Of a stretch of DNA of 64,000 nt, positions 45,977 through 60,599 are shown in pieces. Positions within the stretch are counted from its first letter, which is position 1, and each line of letters starts with the position of its first letter. The translations under genes and the position numbers were made by a program. The stretch comes from Clavulina sp. PMI_390. Lineage: Eukaryota; Basidiomycota; Agaricomycetes; Cantharellales; Hydnaceae. Where the stretch lies: contig WIDE01000101.1 in assembly GCA_015039315.1 (NCBI GenBank), positions 33,855 through 97,854 of the forward strand. Reading direction: 5' to 3'. The notes below the pieces were generated by a model. The model worked only from the letters and a program-made list of their open reading frames with translations. It ran no database searches and had not been told where the DNA came from.

Positions 45977-47623
45977 ATGTCCAATTCCGCATCCTCTGCT
46001 GCCCCTGTTTCCTCCTTCGTAGCAGACTCGAATGCGAAGGGTTCTGTGGCTGTTATCACCGGCGGCTCAAGCGGAATCGGGTTGGCTATTGCGAAGGCGT
46101 TCTTGGCTGCTGGGTAAATGCTGCTCTGTATTGACATTGTCTCCACAATTACTCACTATCTCATTTCCCCTCGCCTCTCCCCAATCGTTCACCTCCGTCG
46201 CCCCTCTGTCCAACATGTATCGCCGTCGGGTTTCCTAACGCACGGAATATTCAATCGTCAATTCTCCCTACACGCCGGATGTGTATAAATGTTATCAAAC
46301 CCCCAGGGCAAAAGGCGTCGTCATCAGTGGAAGGAGCCAGGGACGTTTGGATAGTGCTGTCAAGTCTATGCAAGACGAGTATCAGTTGAGCCACTTGACC
46401 ATGGAGGTGTTGATATGTGATTACGTAAAACTAATAACTTTTGTCCGTTATCCCGTAGCTTGGGGGACGATACAAAGCGAGTCATTGGGGTGACATGTGA
46501 CGTAAGCTCGTGGGAAGAAAATGTGTCCCTTATGAAGACTGCCTTCGGTTCGTTGCCCCTATCCCAATGACGCTCGCGCACCATAACTGAACGCCATTGT
46601 TCATGTAACCTGTCTTCAACGACAGAGACATTCTCTCAGATCGATTACGTCTTCGCTAACGCCACCGGAGGCCCGCCTGGCGCCGATGATGAATCAAACG
46701 CAAAGCCACACGACCTTTTCGCAAAGCCAGATTACACATATACCGCTGCGATGATTGACAGCGTCAATCATACTGTGCACGCTGCCGTGCCTTACCTCGC
46801 TTCTCGTTCCTCCTCTGGTCCCATCAATTCCCTGGAGGCGTACAATGCTCAGGTGGTCGAGGGTCCCAGACGTGATAGGGCGGTGGTAGTTACTGGATCA
46901 GAGGCAGCATTCCTGGAATATGATCCCAGCCCACAGTATGCGGTGGCCAAAGGCGCGCTTCATACTCTGGTCTGGTCAAATCGGAGCCGATTCGAAGCTA
47001 TTGGAGTCCGGCTCAACTGTGCGTTTTCTCTTCCATTCCTGGCTTATCCCCGTTTGGAAGCTCACACTTGTCTCCGTCGTCGGAACTGTATCTTTCGTTG
47101 TTTAGGCTTGGCGCCTGGATGGGTTGACACCGCGCTCATCAAACCTATGTTGGATTACGGGTTCATTGAGCCAAGGGACTGCATTCCAATGGACGATGTC
47201 GCTAGTGCTGCTATGGGTCTTGTTAATACGTCCTCGATATCTGGTGCGTGTGTCAATGATGGAGGATCATCGTCAAGCTTACACTCTGGTCGGCTCTCCC
47301 GTTCCCATTTGTTCAATGATCGTAGGCGCGATACGCCGAATTCCATCATGTGCACACAATGCATTTGATGTGTTCCCACAAGTGCAGAAAAACTTCACAC
47401 TCGTATGTATCTGCAACCGACCCTTTCGCTCGTTCGCTCCAAACCGCCACGCAGTGCTGAACGACTAACTCTTGTGTTACGTACAACGACACACACGTTT
47501 CATCTTACTTCGTTCTTCTCGCAGGCCCACTGGAACCCAATCATCGCACGCCTTAAAGCTGCTGCCGCTGCTCGTGCCTCTGGCTCCACTTCCGGCGCAG
47601 CCTCCACCGAGGGCGGTCAATAG
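45977..47623 (+). CDS. Short-chain dehydrogenase/reductase, array member A
   Basis: Seven exons (45977-46113, 46307-46384, 46459-46547, 46626-47018, 47106-47243, 47326-47402, 47525-47623) give 336 residues. The Rossmann motif VITGGSSGIGLAIAKA (TGxxxGxG) follows a short Ser-rich N-terminus. The catalytic Ser lies in VVVTGSEAAF, and the Tyr/Lys pair in PQYAVAKGAL, 13 residues further, as in classical SDRs. The usual NNAG is replaced by FANATGG. Near the C-terminus are APGWVDTALIKP and AHWNPIIARL. Intron 2 uses the rare donor GTTGAG, as in members B and C. It resembles NAD-dependent 15-hydroxyprostaglandin-dehydrogenase-type enzymes; the substrate is unknown. It is the most diverged of the three. 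Confidence 0.9.
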
Positions 47624-48404
47624 TACCCTCGGACAAAGTATTGCAGCTGACGCTGGCCCCCCATATAATTGACCCTCCTTACAATTGAGAACCTATATCT
47701 AGGGACATTCATGTTCTGGAAAGAATGAACAACGCGCCGTCAATCCTCGGCCTCTGTACACCACAAACTTTACTCCCTCCACATTTCGCCTCTGTACCTA
47801 CTTCTCACCATCAAAAATCTATGCAACCCAATTGAAAGATTCGAAAATAGGGGCTCACTGCGTCAATCGCTGATTTTTAACGCTTTCAAGGAAAATCTCC
47901 GACGTTGCATCTGTTACGGCCATCGTGTGCCATTCATGGATCTACCATTGGGCACCTCGATTATTAGACTTTAAGGTGGTCCGAATCGTCCCTCGGCTTC
48001 GAACTGGCGTCTCAGCTTTTGCGACTCCCAGCAGGCCCGACATTTGTCAACTGGGGAAGGTGTGGTCTCTATCCACGTGTATTTTCTTGATACAGCACTC
48101 GTTTTTTGGGAACCAAAAGAAGATGGATTTGCGATCTCACCAGGTTGCCTGGGCCATTGATGCTTCTTTGACAAAAATAAGCGTTCTTCTTTGCGGAATC
48201 CTTCAGGTCCCCTTCTAGAAGATCTGGATGGCTATTCGCATGAGTCTGATAGGTACGAAGATCCTGATTCCCCATGCGAGAGCGCAAAAGGTTCGTAACC
48301 TTCTAGATCGAGAGCTCCCTGTGCTATATAAGCCCGCAAGCCCGGGTGTTGAGCTCTACACTGCCTCGAGTACCCAAAAAACCCCCTCCTGCACCAAACT
48401 TCAA
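47624..48404. other. Spacer between SDR A and SDR B
   Basis: About 780 bp with no gene. It contains the SDR A 3' flank and the SDR B promoter, with a TATA box at its right end. Confidence 0.5.
48325..48332 (+). promoter_or_regulatory. TATA box of SDR B
   Basis: TATATAAG lies about 80 bp upstream of the ATG at 48405, identical to the box before SDR A. Confidence 0.6.
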
Positions 48405-50068
48405 ATGACTTTCACCACCACATCTCCCTCTCTCCCTGTGTCGGAGTCGAACGTTAGAGACTCCGTTGTCGTCATCACTGGAGGGTCGAGTGGTATTGGG
48501 CTTGCCGTTGCAAAGGCTTCCTTAGCTGCTGGGTATGTGCGTTTCCGTCCTGTTGGAGCCATATTAATAAGATCGATCTCCCAGCGCGAAAGGTGTGGTA
48601 ATAAGCGGCAGAGGCCAGGCACGCCTGGATGGGACAGTGAAGGATTTGGTAGAAGAATTCCAGTTGAGTTTTTCTGTTCACTTCCGTACCACTCGAGCGA
48701 GTCGAGTTCAGGGCCGGATATGGTCGGCGATGCGTCCATACCACCACGTTGATGGAGCGGTCTCCTGGGAGACAACACCACGAGACGGGCTGCCACCCGC
48801 CAACGAAGCTCATAATCCAGCGATGAAACGCTGGAAGTCATGGAGCTTCTAGGGACACCATGGGCATGCACTCCAATGGCTTTTGACTCATGGCAAGCCA
48901 CATAGCCCTGCAACTCACTTGGTGGCTCCATTGCCCTCTCCAACGCCTGCTGACCCAAGAAATATTCTACAGGCTAACGGGCGATGAAATAAAAAGGGTG
49001 CTGGGCGTCCCTTGCGACGTGAGCTCTTGGGAGGACAATGTCAACCTCATGAAGACCGCATTCGGTTCGTCCAGACGTCTCACCAACCCATGCCCCCTCC
49101 TTGGACCCCTGGCCACTCTCTGATCGCCGCTCACCTTCTTCCTCCCACCGATTCACTTCCTACCACAATACAGAAACATACGGCCAGCTCGATTATGTCT
49201 TTGCCAACGCCATCGGCGGTCCACCCGGAGTAGATGTCCTTGCCGACAGCGCAAAACACAATATCTTCACAAAGCCGGACTTTAGCTACACTGGATCGAT
49301 GGTCCAGAGCGTGAATCACACTTTGCATGCCGCCACACCATACCTTGCCTCGTACTCGTCTCGTCCCATTCACTCGATGGAGGAGTACAAGGCCCAGGCC
49401 TGCATCGCAAATGGACTGGCTCGGAGGGACAGAGCGATTGTGCTGACTGGCTCGGAGGCTGCATTCGAGGAATTTGATGCTATTCCTCAATATGCGGCGG
49501 GGAAGGGCGCGTTTCACTCCCTCGTTTGGTCAACTAGGAGTCGGCTCGAGGCGATCGGTGTGAGGCTAAATGGTGCGCAGATCCTTATTAGACTCCACAC
49601 TCGTCATGACGACAAATTAGTGACCCCACGTTCCAGCCTTTTCGCCCAGTTGGGTAGACACGCCACTCATCAAGCCTCTACTTGATCTTGGAATCCTCCA
49701 GCCAAGCGACTGCATCCCCATGGGCGTCGCTGTGGAAGCGTTGATGGGGTTGTTTAATAACTCCACTATCTCCGGTAAGTCACACTGTCGGAAGCTAGGA
49801 ATTACTCCTCGCTCACGTTTTCTTTGCCAATCATCCACCTATGCAGGGTCGATCCGTAGGATCCCATCGAGTGGACACCGTGCATTCGACACGATCCCGC
49901 AGGTGCAGAGGGTTTATACAACGGTGAGTAATACCCACATAGACCCTTGATGGACACCGCACTGATATGCATATCCGCCTGTTTAATCGTATCACACAGG
50001 CTCATTGGGCCCCAATCCTGGCAGAAGCTGCAGCCAAGGCGCAACATATGCAGGAGGTCGAAGCCTGA
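48405..50068 (+). CDS. Short-chain dehydrogenase/reductase, array member B
   Basis: Seven exons (48405-48532, 48585-48662, 48973-49064, 49174-49572, 49637-49774, 49847-49923, 50000-50068) give 326 residues, with exon lengths identical to member C. Motifs are VITGGSSGIGLAVAKA, AKGVVISGRGQARL, DYVFANAIGGPPG, catalytic Ser in VLTGSEAAF, PQYAAGKGAFHSL (Tyr and Lys), SPSWVDTPLIKPLL and AHWAPILAEA. Intron 2 is 310 nt against 68 and 74 nt in the other members, so about 240 nt were gained here. That intron still uses the array-specific GTTGAG donor. Cofactor and substrate are not determined; NAD is likelier than NADP from the short acidic end of the second strand, but this is weak. Confidence 0.9.
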
Positions 50069-51216
50069 ATTAACCGTGGGTCGATTACTCAGGATTGTAG
50101 ACACGAGTAACGAGACAACCATCGCAATGACTGAGGATGCATTTCGTTATAATACGATATGGTGATGGGATAACCAGGATTGATTACAATAGCTCGTGGC
50201 CAATGTGAATATCCAAAGAATGAGTTCCATACGCCACGTGACTAGATGTGCTTTGATATCGGTCCAGCTGTCACAGGCTTGCCGACAGTTAGCTTGCAAT
50301 CGGCGATCTCCAGCCCTTCCTCACACACTTCCCGTATTATCATTCAGACCATGAAGCTGAGATGTGAATTAGAATCATATTTGGTCAGGAGACAAACTCT
50401 GCTGATACGAGGCTGAATTAGGTGGATACAACTCGTTTGACATGCTCGCATAGACGCTAGGAAAATCCAAGGCCATATGTTGCCAACCCAATCTGATCTA
50501 CCACTTGATCATTTCGCGTCAACCTTTTAAACCTATCTCTCACATGCTTCGACTATCTAGTGATTGCGTCGCCCGAAGTTACTGCTATCACGCGCATTTC
50601 TCTGCCTCTGAACCCGCTGAAGTTCCTACGCTGGGCGATTAGTACCGAGGCGATGTTTTTGCAGCCGAGCCACTCTACCAACGGATAGTTGAAAAAAGAA
50701 CACTAGCTTTACTATATGGATTAGATACCTAGTCGAGACAGGGCTTCCATATTTGACCACCTCTACTGCCTTAAACCCTGTGCACCTTTTGGTCGAGTGG
50801 TTACTCGCCCATTCAACAACATGACTGGCCCTGCCCGGACATCCCCCTCTAGCCGAAGGTTTGGCTATTAACTCGCCATAGTGAGTAGGGCAATTGTCAC
50901 CTAGGGAAGGAGTTCCCTTTTGAGGAATGTAGTCCGACAGTGTTGGACTCGTGATTGTGGTTCTAGGGAGCAAAGACAGATTGACGATCTTACTCAGCGC
51001 ACCTGGGATTGTTAACCCGAAAAGGTGCTTTTCTCCAATGCATTACTCAGATGTCCGAGTAGCCTTTTCGGGCCTGGAGGCCCACTATCTTTGCGGGCAC
51101 TGTGGGGACTTAGCCTTCGCAATCATCTGCCTCTCGGACATATAAACCCTCAGGCTTAGCTTTCCGAGGCCCTCTACCTCCTCAATCACCAAAAATTGCT
51201 CAAGCGCTAGGTAAAG
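50069..51216. other. About 1.15 kb spacer between SDR B and SDR C
   Basis: No gene is supported. The frame at 50626-50973 (-) has no domain. The right end holds the SDR C promoter. Confidence 0.5.
51141..51146 (+). promoter_or_regulatory. TATA box of SDR C
   Basis: TATAAA lies about 76 bp upstream of the ATG at 51217, in the same relative place as in SDR B. Confidence 0.55.
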
Positions 51217-52626
51217 ATGTCCTCTACACCGATTGGTCCCTCGTTCGCTGTGCCAGATTCGAATGTCAGAGACTCTGTAGTTGTGATCACTGGTGGTTCG
51301 AGTGGAATTGGTCTTTCAGTGGCTCGGGCCTGCTTATCCTCTGGGTGGGTGCATTCCCGTCGTGTGAGACTCAAACTAACGGGACCAATCTCTAGTGCCA
51401 AAGGTGTAGTTATTAATGGAAGAGATCGGGAACGTTTGAAAGCAGCCACCAGAGGCCTGGTGGACGAGTTCCAGTTGAGTTATTATTTGTATCCCTGCTC
51501 GAGGTCAAGACTATGGAAAATGTACTGACGACACCTCTTAGGCTAGAAGGCGATAAAGTAAAGAGGGTGCACGCTGTAGCTTGTGATGTAACCTCGTGGG
51601 AGGATAATGTTATGCTCATGAAGACTGCCTTTGGTTCGTGGCACAAACCACTGATTCATAACTCCTCGATTTGCTCACCCTGTTACTTGCCTCTCTCCCT
51701 TGTACATCCACCTTCCATATTCCAGAAACATACGGACAGATCGACTATGTCTTTGCTAACGCGGTCGGCAGCCCGCCTGGCGTTGAGCTCCTTGCCGACA
51801 CTGCCAAATACAATATATTCACAAAGCCGGACTTCAGTTACACTGGGTCAATGTTTCACAGCGTGAATTACACTCTGAACGCGGCGATACCTTATCTCAC
51901 ATCCTTTTCCTCTTATCCTATTCAATCGATGGAAGAGTATAAGGCCCAGGCTCAAATTGCGAATGGATCAGTGAGGAGGGACAGGGCGATCGTGATAACA
52001 GGATCGGAAGCCGCCTTCGAGGAATCTGATCTCTTCCCTCAATACGCCGCAGGGAAGGCGGCACTTCATTCCCTAGTTTGGTCGGTTCGGAGCCGACTTG
52101 AGGCGGTGGGCGTGCGGCTTAATGGTGAGTTGCTGTTGCATTCATATCTCCCAGCATGTTCATTGCGGTAACCAGTCGGTTGTTACCTATTTCAGCCTTC
52201 GCTCCAAGTTGGGTTGACACGCCATTCATCAAACCCGCCGTGGACTTAGGTATTGTGCAATCAGGCGACTGCATCAGCATGGACGTTGCTGTCGAAGCAG
52301 TAGTGGGGCTTTTCAATAATTCCACTATTTCAGGTAACTGACATTAACTGACATTGCTTACAATTCAAGCTCTGCTTTGGGTTATCTTCAGTTTATTGAC
52401 ATCCATGTCCACAGGATCGATCCGTCGGATCCCTTCTAGCAGACATCGCAGCTTTGACGCACTGCCACAAGTGCAAAACATCTTCACGGAGGTAAATGAC
52501 CTAGCTGCAAATCTCAAAGAGCGAAGTGAAGTATTTCTGACACAGTACCTAACATAGGCTCATTGGGGCCCGATAGTGGCAAAGGCAATGGCCCAGAATA
52601 GTAGCCCACATACCAGCAATGCTTGA
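51217..52626 (+). CDS. Short-chain dehydrogenase/reductase, array member C
   Basis: Seven exons (51217-51344, 51396-51473, 51542-51633, 51726-52124, 52196-52333, 52415-52491, 52558-52626) give 326 residues. Motifs: VVITGGSSGIGLSVARA, AKGVVINGRDRERL, DYVFANAVGSPPG, catalytic Ser in VITGSEAAF, PQYAAGKAALHSL, APSWVDTPFIKPAV, AHWGPIVAKA. Every exon has the same length as in member B, so the B/C duplication is the more recent one, after separation from A. The catalytic Ser, Tyr and Lys are intact. Intron 2 again starts GTTGAG. Predicted to be an active soluble oxidoreductase with an unknown substrate. Confidence 0.9.
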
Positions 52627-52947
52627 ATTAGTGTGCCATCGATCGTTGAGGAATATAGCCGTGGAACAAAAAATGTAATAGTACGGAAAAAAATGAAGAA
52701 TCACGAGTATGCCTCCGAGGCAGCAAATGTATCAATTAGGATTCACCCTAAAACACAAGGGAATATGCTAGAAGCATACATAATTTCCGGGTCTCCAAGC
52801 ATGGTGAGATATTAGGTTTAATATTAGTGGGTTTGGGGCGAGGTGATCCATATATAGCCGAGCATCAGTGTTCTCGATGCTAATATGTCCTCGGTGCCTG
52901 CCTTCAAACGAAGGCTGCGTATATATCGATCATCAAACCGTACGGCA
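52627..52947. other. Convergent 3' spacer
   Basis: About 320 bp, A/T-rich, between the SDR C stop and the stop of the two-module membrane protein gene. Nothing recognisable. Confidence 0.5.
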
Positions 52948-55900
52948 TCAAACAGAACCCCAATCGGTCATAGGGGACTCCACTGGGTAGCCATTATAGA
53001 ACGTCGGAAGATTCGCAAACTCTTGCTCCGGCTATATCTTTCGACGTGAGTGATGGGGAGAAATGGAGATATGCAGCAGAGAATATACTTACATGCTCCC
53101 AAGGTGGGATAGGAGCGCGTGGGCCTGGCAGCTCCCAAGACCATTCTGGGACTTCTTTAATATATTGTTGTATCACAGGATACTGGCCGCGCTTCCCATT
53201 CGGATGCGTAAGCGTAGGGTCGTTATCTTCATGGAGGGATGACGAAGATCGCGTGATGATTAGTATCTTAACCTAGTACTAGGGAGGAGGCTCACCAAGC
53301 ATCTCCACAAGCTTTTCTGTCCTTGCTGCAAATCGATGGGCTTGAGACTGTAGCGGCACGCTAGATATCCACCAGGCAATAGCCTCAACGAGCTTGAATG
53401 CCAAATGTACAGCCACGATGCTCGCCAGAATTGCCACGTAGATTGGTGCTGTCGATCCGATACGAACAAGAACCCATAGAAATGTCCCAATAATGCTAAG
53501 AGCCACTCCAGTAATGGTGGCGTTGACCAGGATCCGGTAGAACAGGATCCCATTCGATTCCCGCTCTTCTCGAGTGAGCAATCGAAACACGGGACCAATG
53601 GCAGAGGGATCATGTGTAACGCTCAGAGGTGACAATATAGTGGATGAATTTGCAGCCACCAGGGAGAACGAGTGATGTCGAAGGGCGATGGAGTGGACGA
53701 GTAAACGAGAGAAGAAGTAGCAGTTTGTGCTTGTGAGGTTGTAGCGAGGGGCTATCTGGATGATGCTATGGATGTAGCGAGCGACATGCCCGAGCGTCGG
53801 TGGGGGGCCTCGCCACTTCTCATCAAGAGCATCACGGAACGCATTGCATGTATGGAAAGAAGGTGGGAGCGATCGGGGAGCAAGCTCCCCCTCATGAGCT
53901 TGCCGTGCCCCGAGCAGCCCGAGTATCAAACAGCTCTCTCGTTCATATTCGCCAAACGGCTTGGCGTAAGAAATTGTGAGACGATGTTCAGCGCGCAGGC
54001 CAATATTACGACCCTTGCCGTGTCGTTCCGCCTTGATGTCGTAGGTTGAAGTTTCCGATCCATCAGGGCTAAGGCAGTCGACAGTGAGGATAACGAATTG
54101 GTGATGGAATGGACGTGCATTTGAGCGCCACCATGTCACGTCCCTTACGACAGCGTTGCGAATATTAGCTGGTGAAGCCATTACCCACGAGCAAAAATCG
54201 ACGTTTGACATCATTCCTAGAGCGAAGCCGTCAGGTTGGAAAGTGACATTCAGGTTTGCCGGGACTAGTTGAGATAGGTGAAGCAAATAATGAACAAAGA
54301 GCTTTGATTAATGTGAGCTTGCGGATACGCACCTGCTTTTGATAGCCAGAAAAGTCGCTTGCGTCCATCTGGGTGATAGCTGATGATGGAGACATCATTC
54401 CATACTGGGAGAAGCGGGGCCCTTGCTCCTTGAGGTGCATGGAAAGTGGGAGCAGGGGGCTGAACGCGACTGTTTTCAGTCGAAGAAGTGGCGCTACCAA
54501 TAGTTCGTGTCGAATCACTAGCTGGAGATAAGGAAACTGGGTTTCCGGTGAACACTTTTGGCAGAAATTCGCAGTTTTGTTCTAGCTGGGCGAGGAGCAA
54601 GCCTACATTAGATCAAGGGATTGAGGGTGATCGAGACAAAGCTTACATGGCGCCACGGAGGAACTGGCACACGCGGTCCTGGGAGCTCGAGGGACCAAGA
54701 TCCAGACCCAAACATCAGGAACGTGTCAGCTTCAGGATACTGGAAATAGTCTTGCGACGGTATATAGGCTCCTCTTCGTCCTAAGGCCAAAGTCAGGCTC
54801 TCATCAGAATCTGAAAGACAGAAAGAACCGTGTGAGCATTGCTTCTTTCCACAGCATGGTTTGGGGACTAACCTAGGGCATCGAGGAACCTGCGAGTCCG
54901 CGAAGACAGTCGGAGCTGACGGGTCCAATGGCTGTATCTGGTATACATAAGAGGCAGAGAGAGGTACATGAGACTGAAGCCAAGTCCTCGCCAAGTTTCA
55001 TATACAAGTTTTCCCTTCCTTCCTATGACAGCATTGAAGGTTATACCCGCGACGCAAAAGAGGAACCCCAAGAATTTTGCAAATAGTAGCCTCATTCCCA
55101 TGGTCTTGGAGTACGTTTGTGGTTGCCATTGCTCTTGGAGAATCAACAGCTGCATGACACAGCTGATCGAAGAGGGGTCATGTATGACTCCACGAGGTTC
55201 CAATACCGTAGGGGAAGGCGCGACCACCTGCGCGAATGAATAATGGCGTAGTGCGATGGCATGTACAAGAAGGCGACAGAAGCCACGTCGACTTGGATGA
55301 GTCGGGGACCAGAAGAAAGGGGGACCAAGCTCTTGGATATGTTGCACGTAACGAACGATATGACCCAGTGTCGGTGGTGGCCCGCGCCATTTCTCGTCAA
55401 GGATATCGCGGAATCCTGGGCACGAATGCAGTCCGTCTGGAACTTCGGTTAGCCCTTCATCGTGATTATTATTTTCTGATGAGTCAAGGAGCCCGATAAC
55501 CAGCTTTCCATCCCTTGCCAGATCTTCTAGTGGGAGCGAGGGCTCGATAGAGATATCGAGAGTGTGCCATCCAGCGACTCGTTTCCTTCGAGGCTCAATC
55601 CTTACATCATAAAACGTGAGGAAGGGTTCTGAAGACGAAGCCAGGCGGCATGGAATGCGAAGGATGATAAAGTTGCTTTCTCTCTTGCGAACATCTGTCG
55701 CAGTCCACCACGTTACGGAAGAAATTAGGCCGTTGCGCACTGAAGGGGAGAGGGCCCATTCAGCGAACTCGGACCATGTCATTGGACGGTACGGAGGGAC
55801 CGTCTCGAGCACTTCAGCGTGAGGCCCTATGTTTGCTAAATTCCATTTGAGTAAGTGTATGAGTAGTCAAGCGCGTTCGGAATGCCTGTGGACGTACCGA

Positions 55901-56051
55901 CGACCGCCTCAGGGGTGGGAGCACTGACTCGGTCAGTTGTAGAACAGGATCCTGTTTCGTATTCGAACCTCGTAGCGAAGTTACTACTATTGATGACTGG
56001 TGCTGAGGACTGAGGACTGGCAAGCTGAATCTCCTCGATCTCCAGGTCCAT
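52948..56051 (-). CDS. Two-module membrane protein, apparent fusion of tandem paralogues
   Basis: Seven exons (56051-55898, 55826-54873, 54810-54647, 54585-54333, 54264-53296, 53226-53093, 53031-52948) join in phase to 903 residues. Exons 2-3 and 5-6 encode homologous modules: SSVTWWTA / RDVTWWRS, ILDEKWRGPPPTLGHIVRY / ALDEKWRGPPPTLGHVARY, LLVHAIALRHYSF / LLVHSIALRHHSF, IHDPSSI / THDPSAI, two hydrophobic segments each, then ELPGPRVPVPPWRH / ELPGPRAPIPPWEH. Exon 4 begins LEQNCEFLPKVFTGNPV, matching the terminal exon PEQEFANLPTFYNGYPV, then continues as a new N-terminal part. It therefore looks like the old 3' exon of one gene joined to the 5' exon of the next. Four membrane helices are predicted. 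I do not know the family or its function. Confidence 0.82.
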
Positions 56052-57747
56052 GGAGAATAACCAAGAACTTGAAGGATGTCTGAGGACTGGGAAGGGAGAA
56101 CCCTCTGCCCCTCACGAATACTCATGGAGGAATGCTCTTATCGGTACCAGGCGTCAAGTTGCACAGCTCGAAGGCGTCTCCAATTAAGAGTGTTCACTCC
56201 GCATTCGGACGGTGAAGTTGGCTAGACATCTCGCGAGTGACGATGGTATTATGTCAAGGTAGCACATTGATATGCACTAGAGTCGTCTTCCAACAGCTAT
56301 TCACGGGCTTGTGCTGAGGTGAAGGTTGGAGACGGAAACTGAATGAAAATGAGTGCGTGAAGTATTTGCATCGAGGTCAGCTGAGCGCCAGGCTTTCGGC
56401 TTTCGGAGTCAGCCGAATTCATTGTTATTCATTGTTATTCAGGCTTGTCAACGGACTGAGCCAATGCTCCTCACTGGTTTGGACGATAATCGCTCAGGAC
56501 GATCCATAAAATGGGATTCAGTCCATGAGATCTCTTACGCCCTTTCTCTCTGGAACCTGTGCTGCTCGCCGACGGGACCCGGCCTGGTGCGAGCCTGGTC
56601 CCCCAACGTTTCCGTCTTTGTAGAGCGATTCTCTTGCGCGATAATAGATACTACGTTCTACTCCATTGAAATACAGCTCCTAGTAGTGATAGAGACGGCT
56701 CTTTCTGATGATTGATACTAGAGTGCATGCAGTGAGGCATGGCGACATCAGTGAATAGACATACACTCGACTATACTTCCTAGACATATCCTGGATACAG
56801 CTTCTCTATTCAAGACTGCATCTGTCCCAGTCCTTTTAATGGCACTATTCTACCTACATATTCGTTTCTCTTGCCAATCAAGAGTTACGATGTTCCATGA
56901 TGGCCGTCATGCCATCTGGAGGGTGTATCCTGCAGAGAACGGATCGCGCCGTCACTCGGCTTTTCTCACCTGCGATCCAGAGCCATCCCCTACGCTGAAT
57001 TGTGAGGACAGTATTCCCAGCTATGACAGTCGGTATCGTCAGGCCCACTGTGCGGGTGCAATGCAGCCCATGAGATTGGCTTCAGCAGAGATCTGTTACA
57101 GTTTCAGGGTCGCCACATCCTCGTGTGCATGGTCGCTCCTTTGGCAGTAGCTCTCCAGCGCGAAAACCTTGCTGCACATTGAGTTTGTAGTATTGTACCG
57201 TAGTCTTGGATGGCGGAAGGAATCGGGATCTATTTTTCGATAGACTCTACATCCAAAATGCGTGCACGTCGATTGTCCGATGCGATTACCCCACCTTTTA
57301 CGTGGTTGAAACTTGTTCGGGGACGAGGCTCATAAAACATGACATATTTTTCCCCCGCTCGCTCGAATGAACGACCCCCTGGTTGGCTAGCGCTCTTACT
57401 GCTGCTGCTGCTGTTAGGAACACTCATCCGGGGTCCGGGGAAGGCAGTCGATTTGCAACCAGAATTTTCTACAGAAGACAGATGAGCGGGCCGGGAACGG
57501 AAATGGGTGGGATTTCGCTTGGCCCAATTGGCACCTCTTTTTTGCGCTGGCGCACGCTTCTTTCGTCGTATATTTTTTTCGTTTGTTATTTTTTTTTGAC
57601 AGCTTTGCCTCTTTCTCGAGATGGGTCGTAAACAAACATCACCAAGATAATCCACAAACCCATAGTCTCCTCATCGACGTCCTCGTCGGCGGGCCGCCCC
57701 CCTCACGCGACGCCGGGCGACGAGCCCGAGAAATTTCTTTGCCAGCC
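56052..57747. other. About 1.7 kb without a supported gene
   Basis: The divergent upstream region of the two-module protein (-) and the cap methyltransferase (+). It has a short CTG repeat near 57400-57414 and a T-rich tract near 57570-57598. Open frames here have no domains. Confidence 0.5.
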
Positions 57748-60211
<2,464 letters not shown>

Positions 60212-60599
60212 TCCCAGCTTACCTCTATGTGCTTCATATCTTGCACGATACGCCCTCTCCATCCCTCTCCCACAAAACTACACACCCTAAAAACCCGCCG
60301 CGACGCCATCCCTCCCTTCTTCATCACTTCAACGCCCGATCTTCGTCTTGGTTCTTTTCTCTGTTGACTCATTCTTGACTCATTATGCTGCTTTCGTATT
60401 GTTCTCTATGATCCGTTTGCCCGTCCGTACCTCTTACCCTACTGTACACCCCATTCATACAAAGTTTTTTTTTTTGACCCTTCAACTTGCTTTTCTTCTT
60501 TTCGGCTTTGGCTTTTGTTAGTAACACAAAGAATGAAATTGATTCGGCAACTTGACCTATGTTCACGCTCTAGATTGAAAAATTGCTACAGTTCCCCTC

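Noticed and set aside
50626..50973. Minus-strand frame of 115 codons between SDR B and SDR C
   Set aside because: No domain, no splice support and no resemblance to neighbours.
57230..57655. Basic minus-strand frame of 141 codons upstream of the cap methyltransferase
   Set aside because: It starts at GTG, has no domain, and overlaps the expected promoter.
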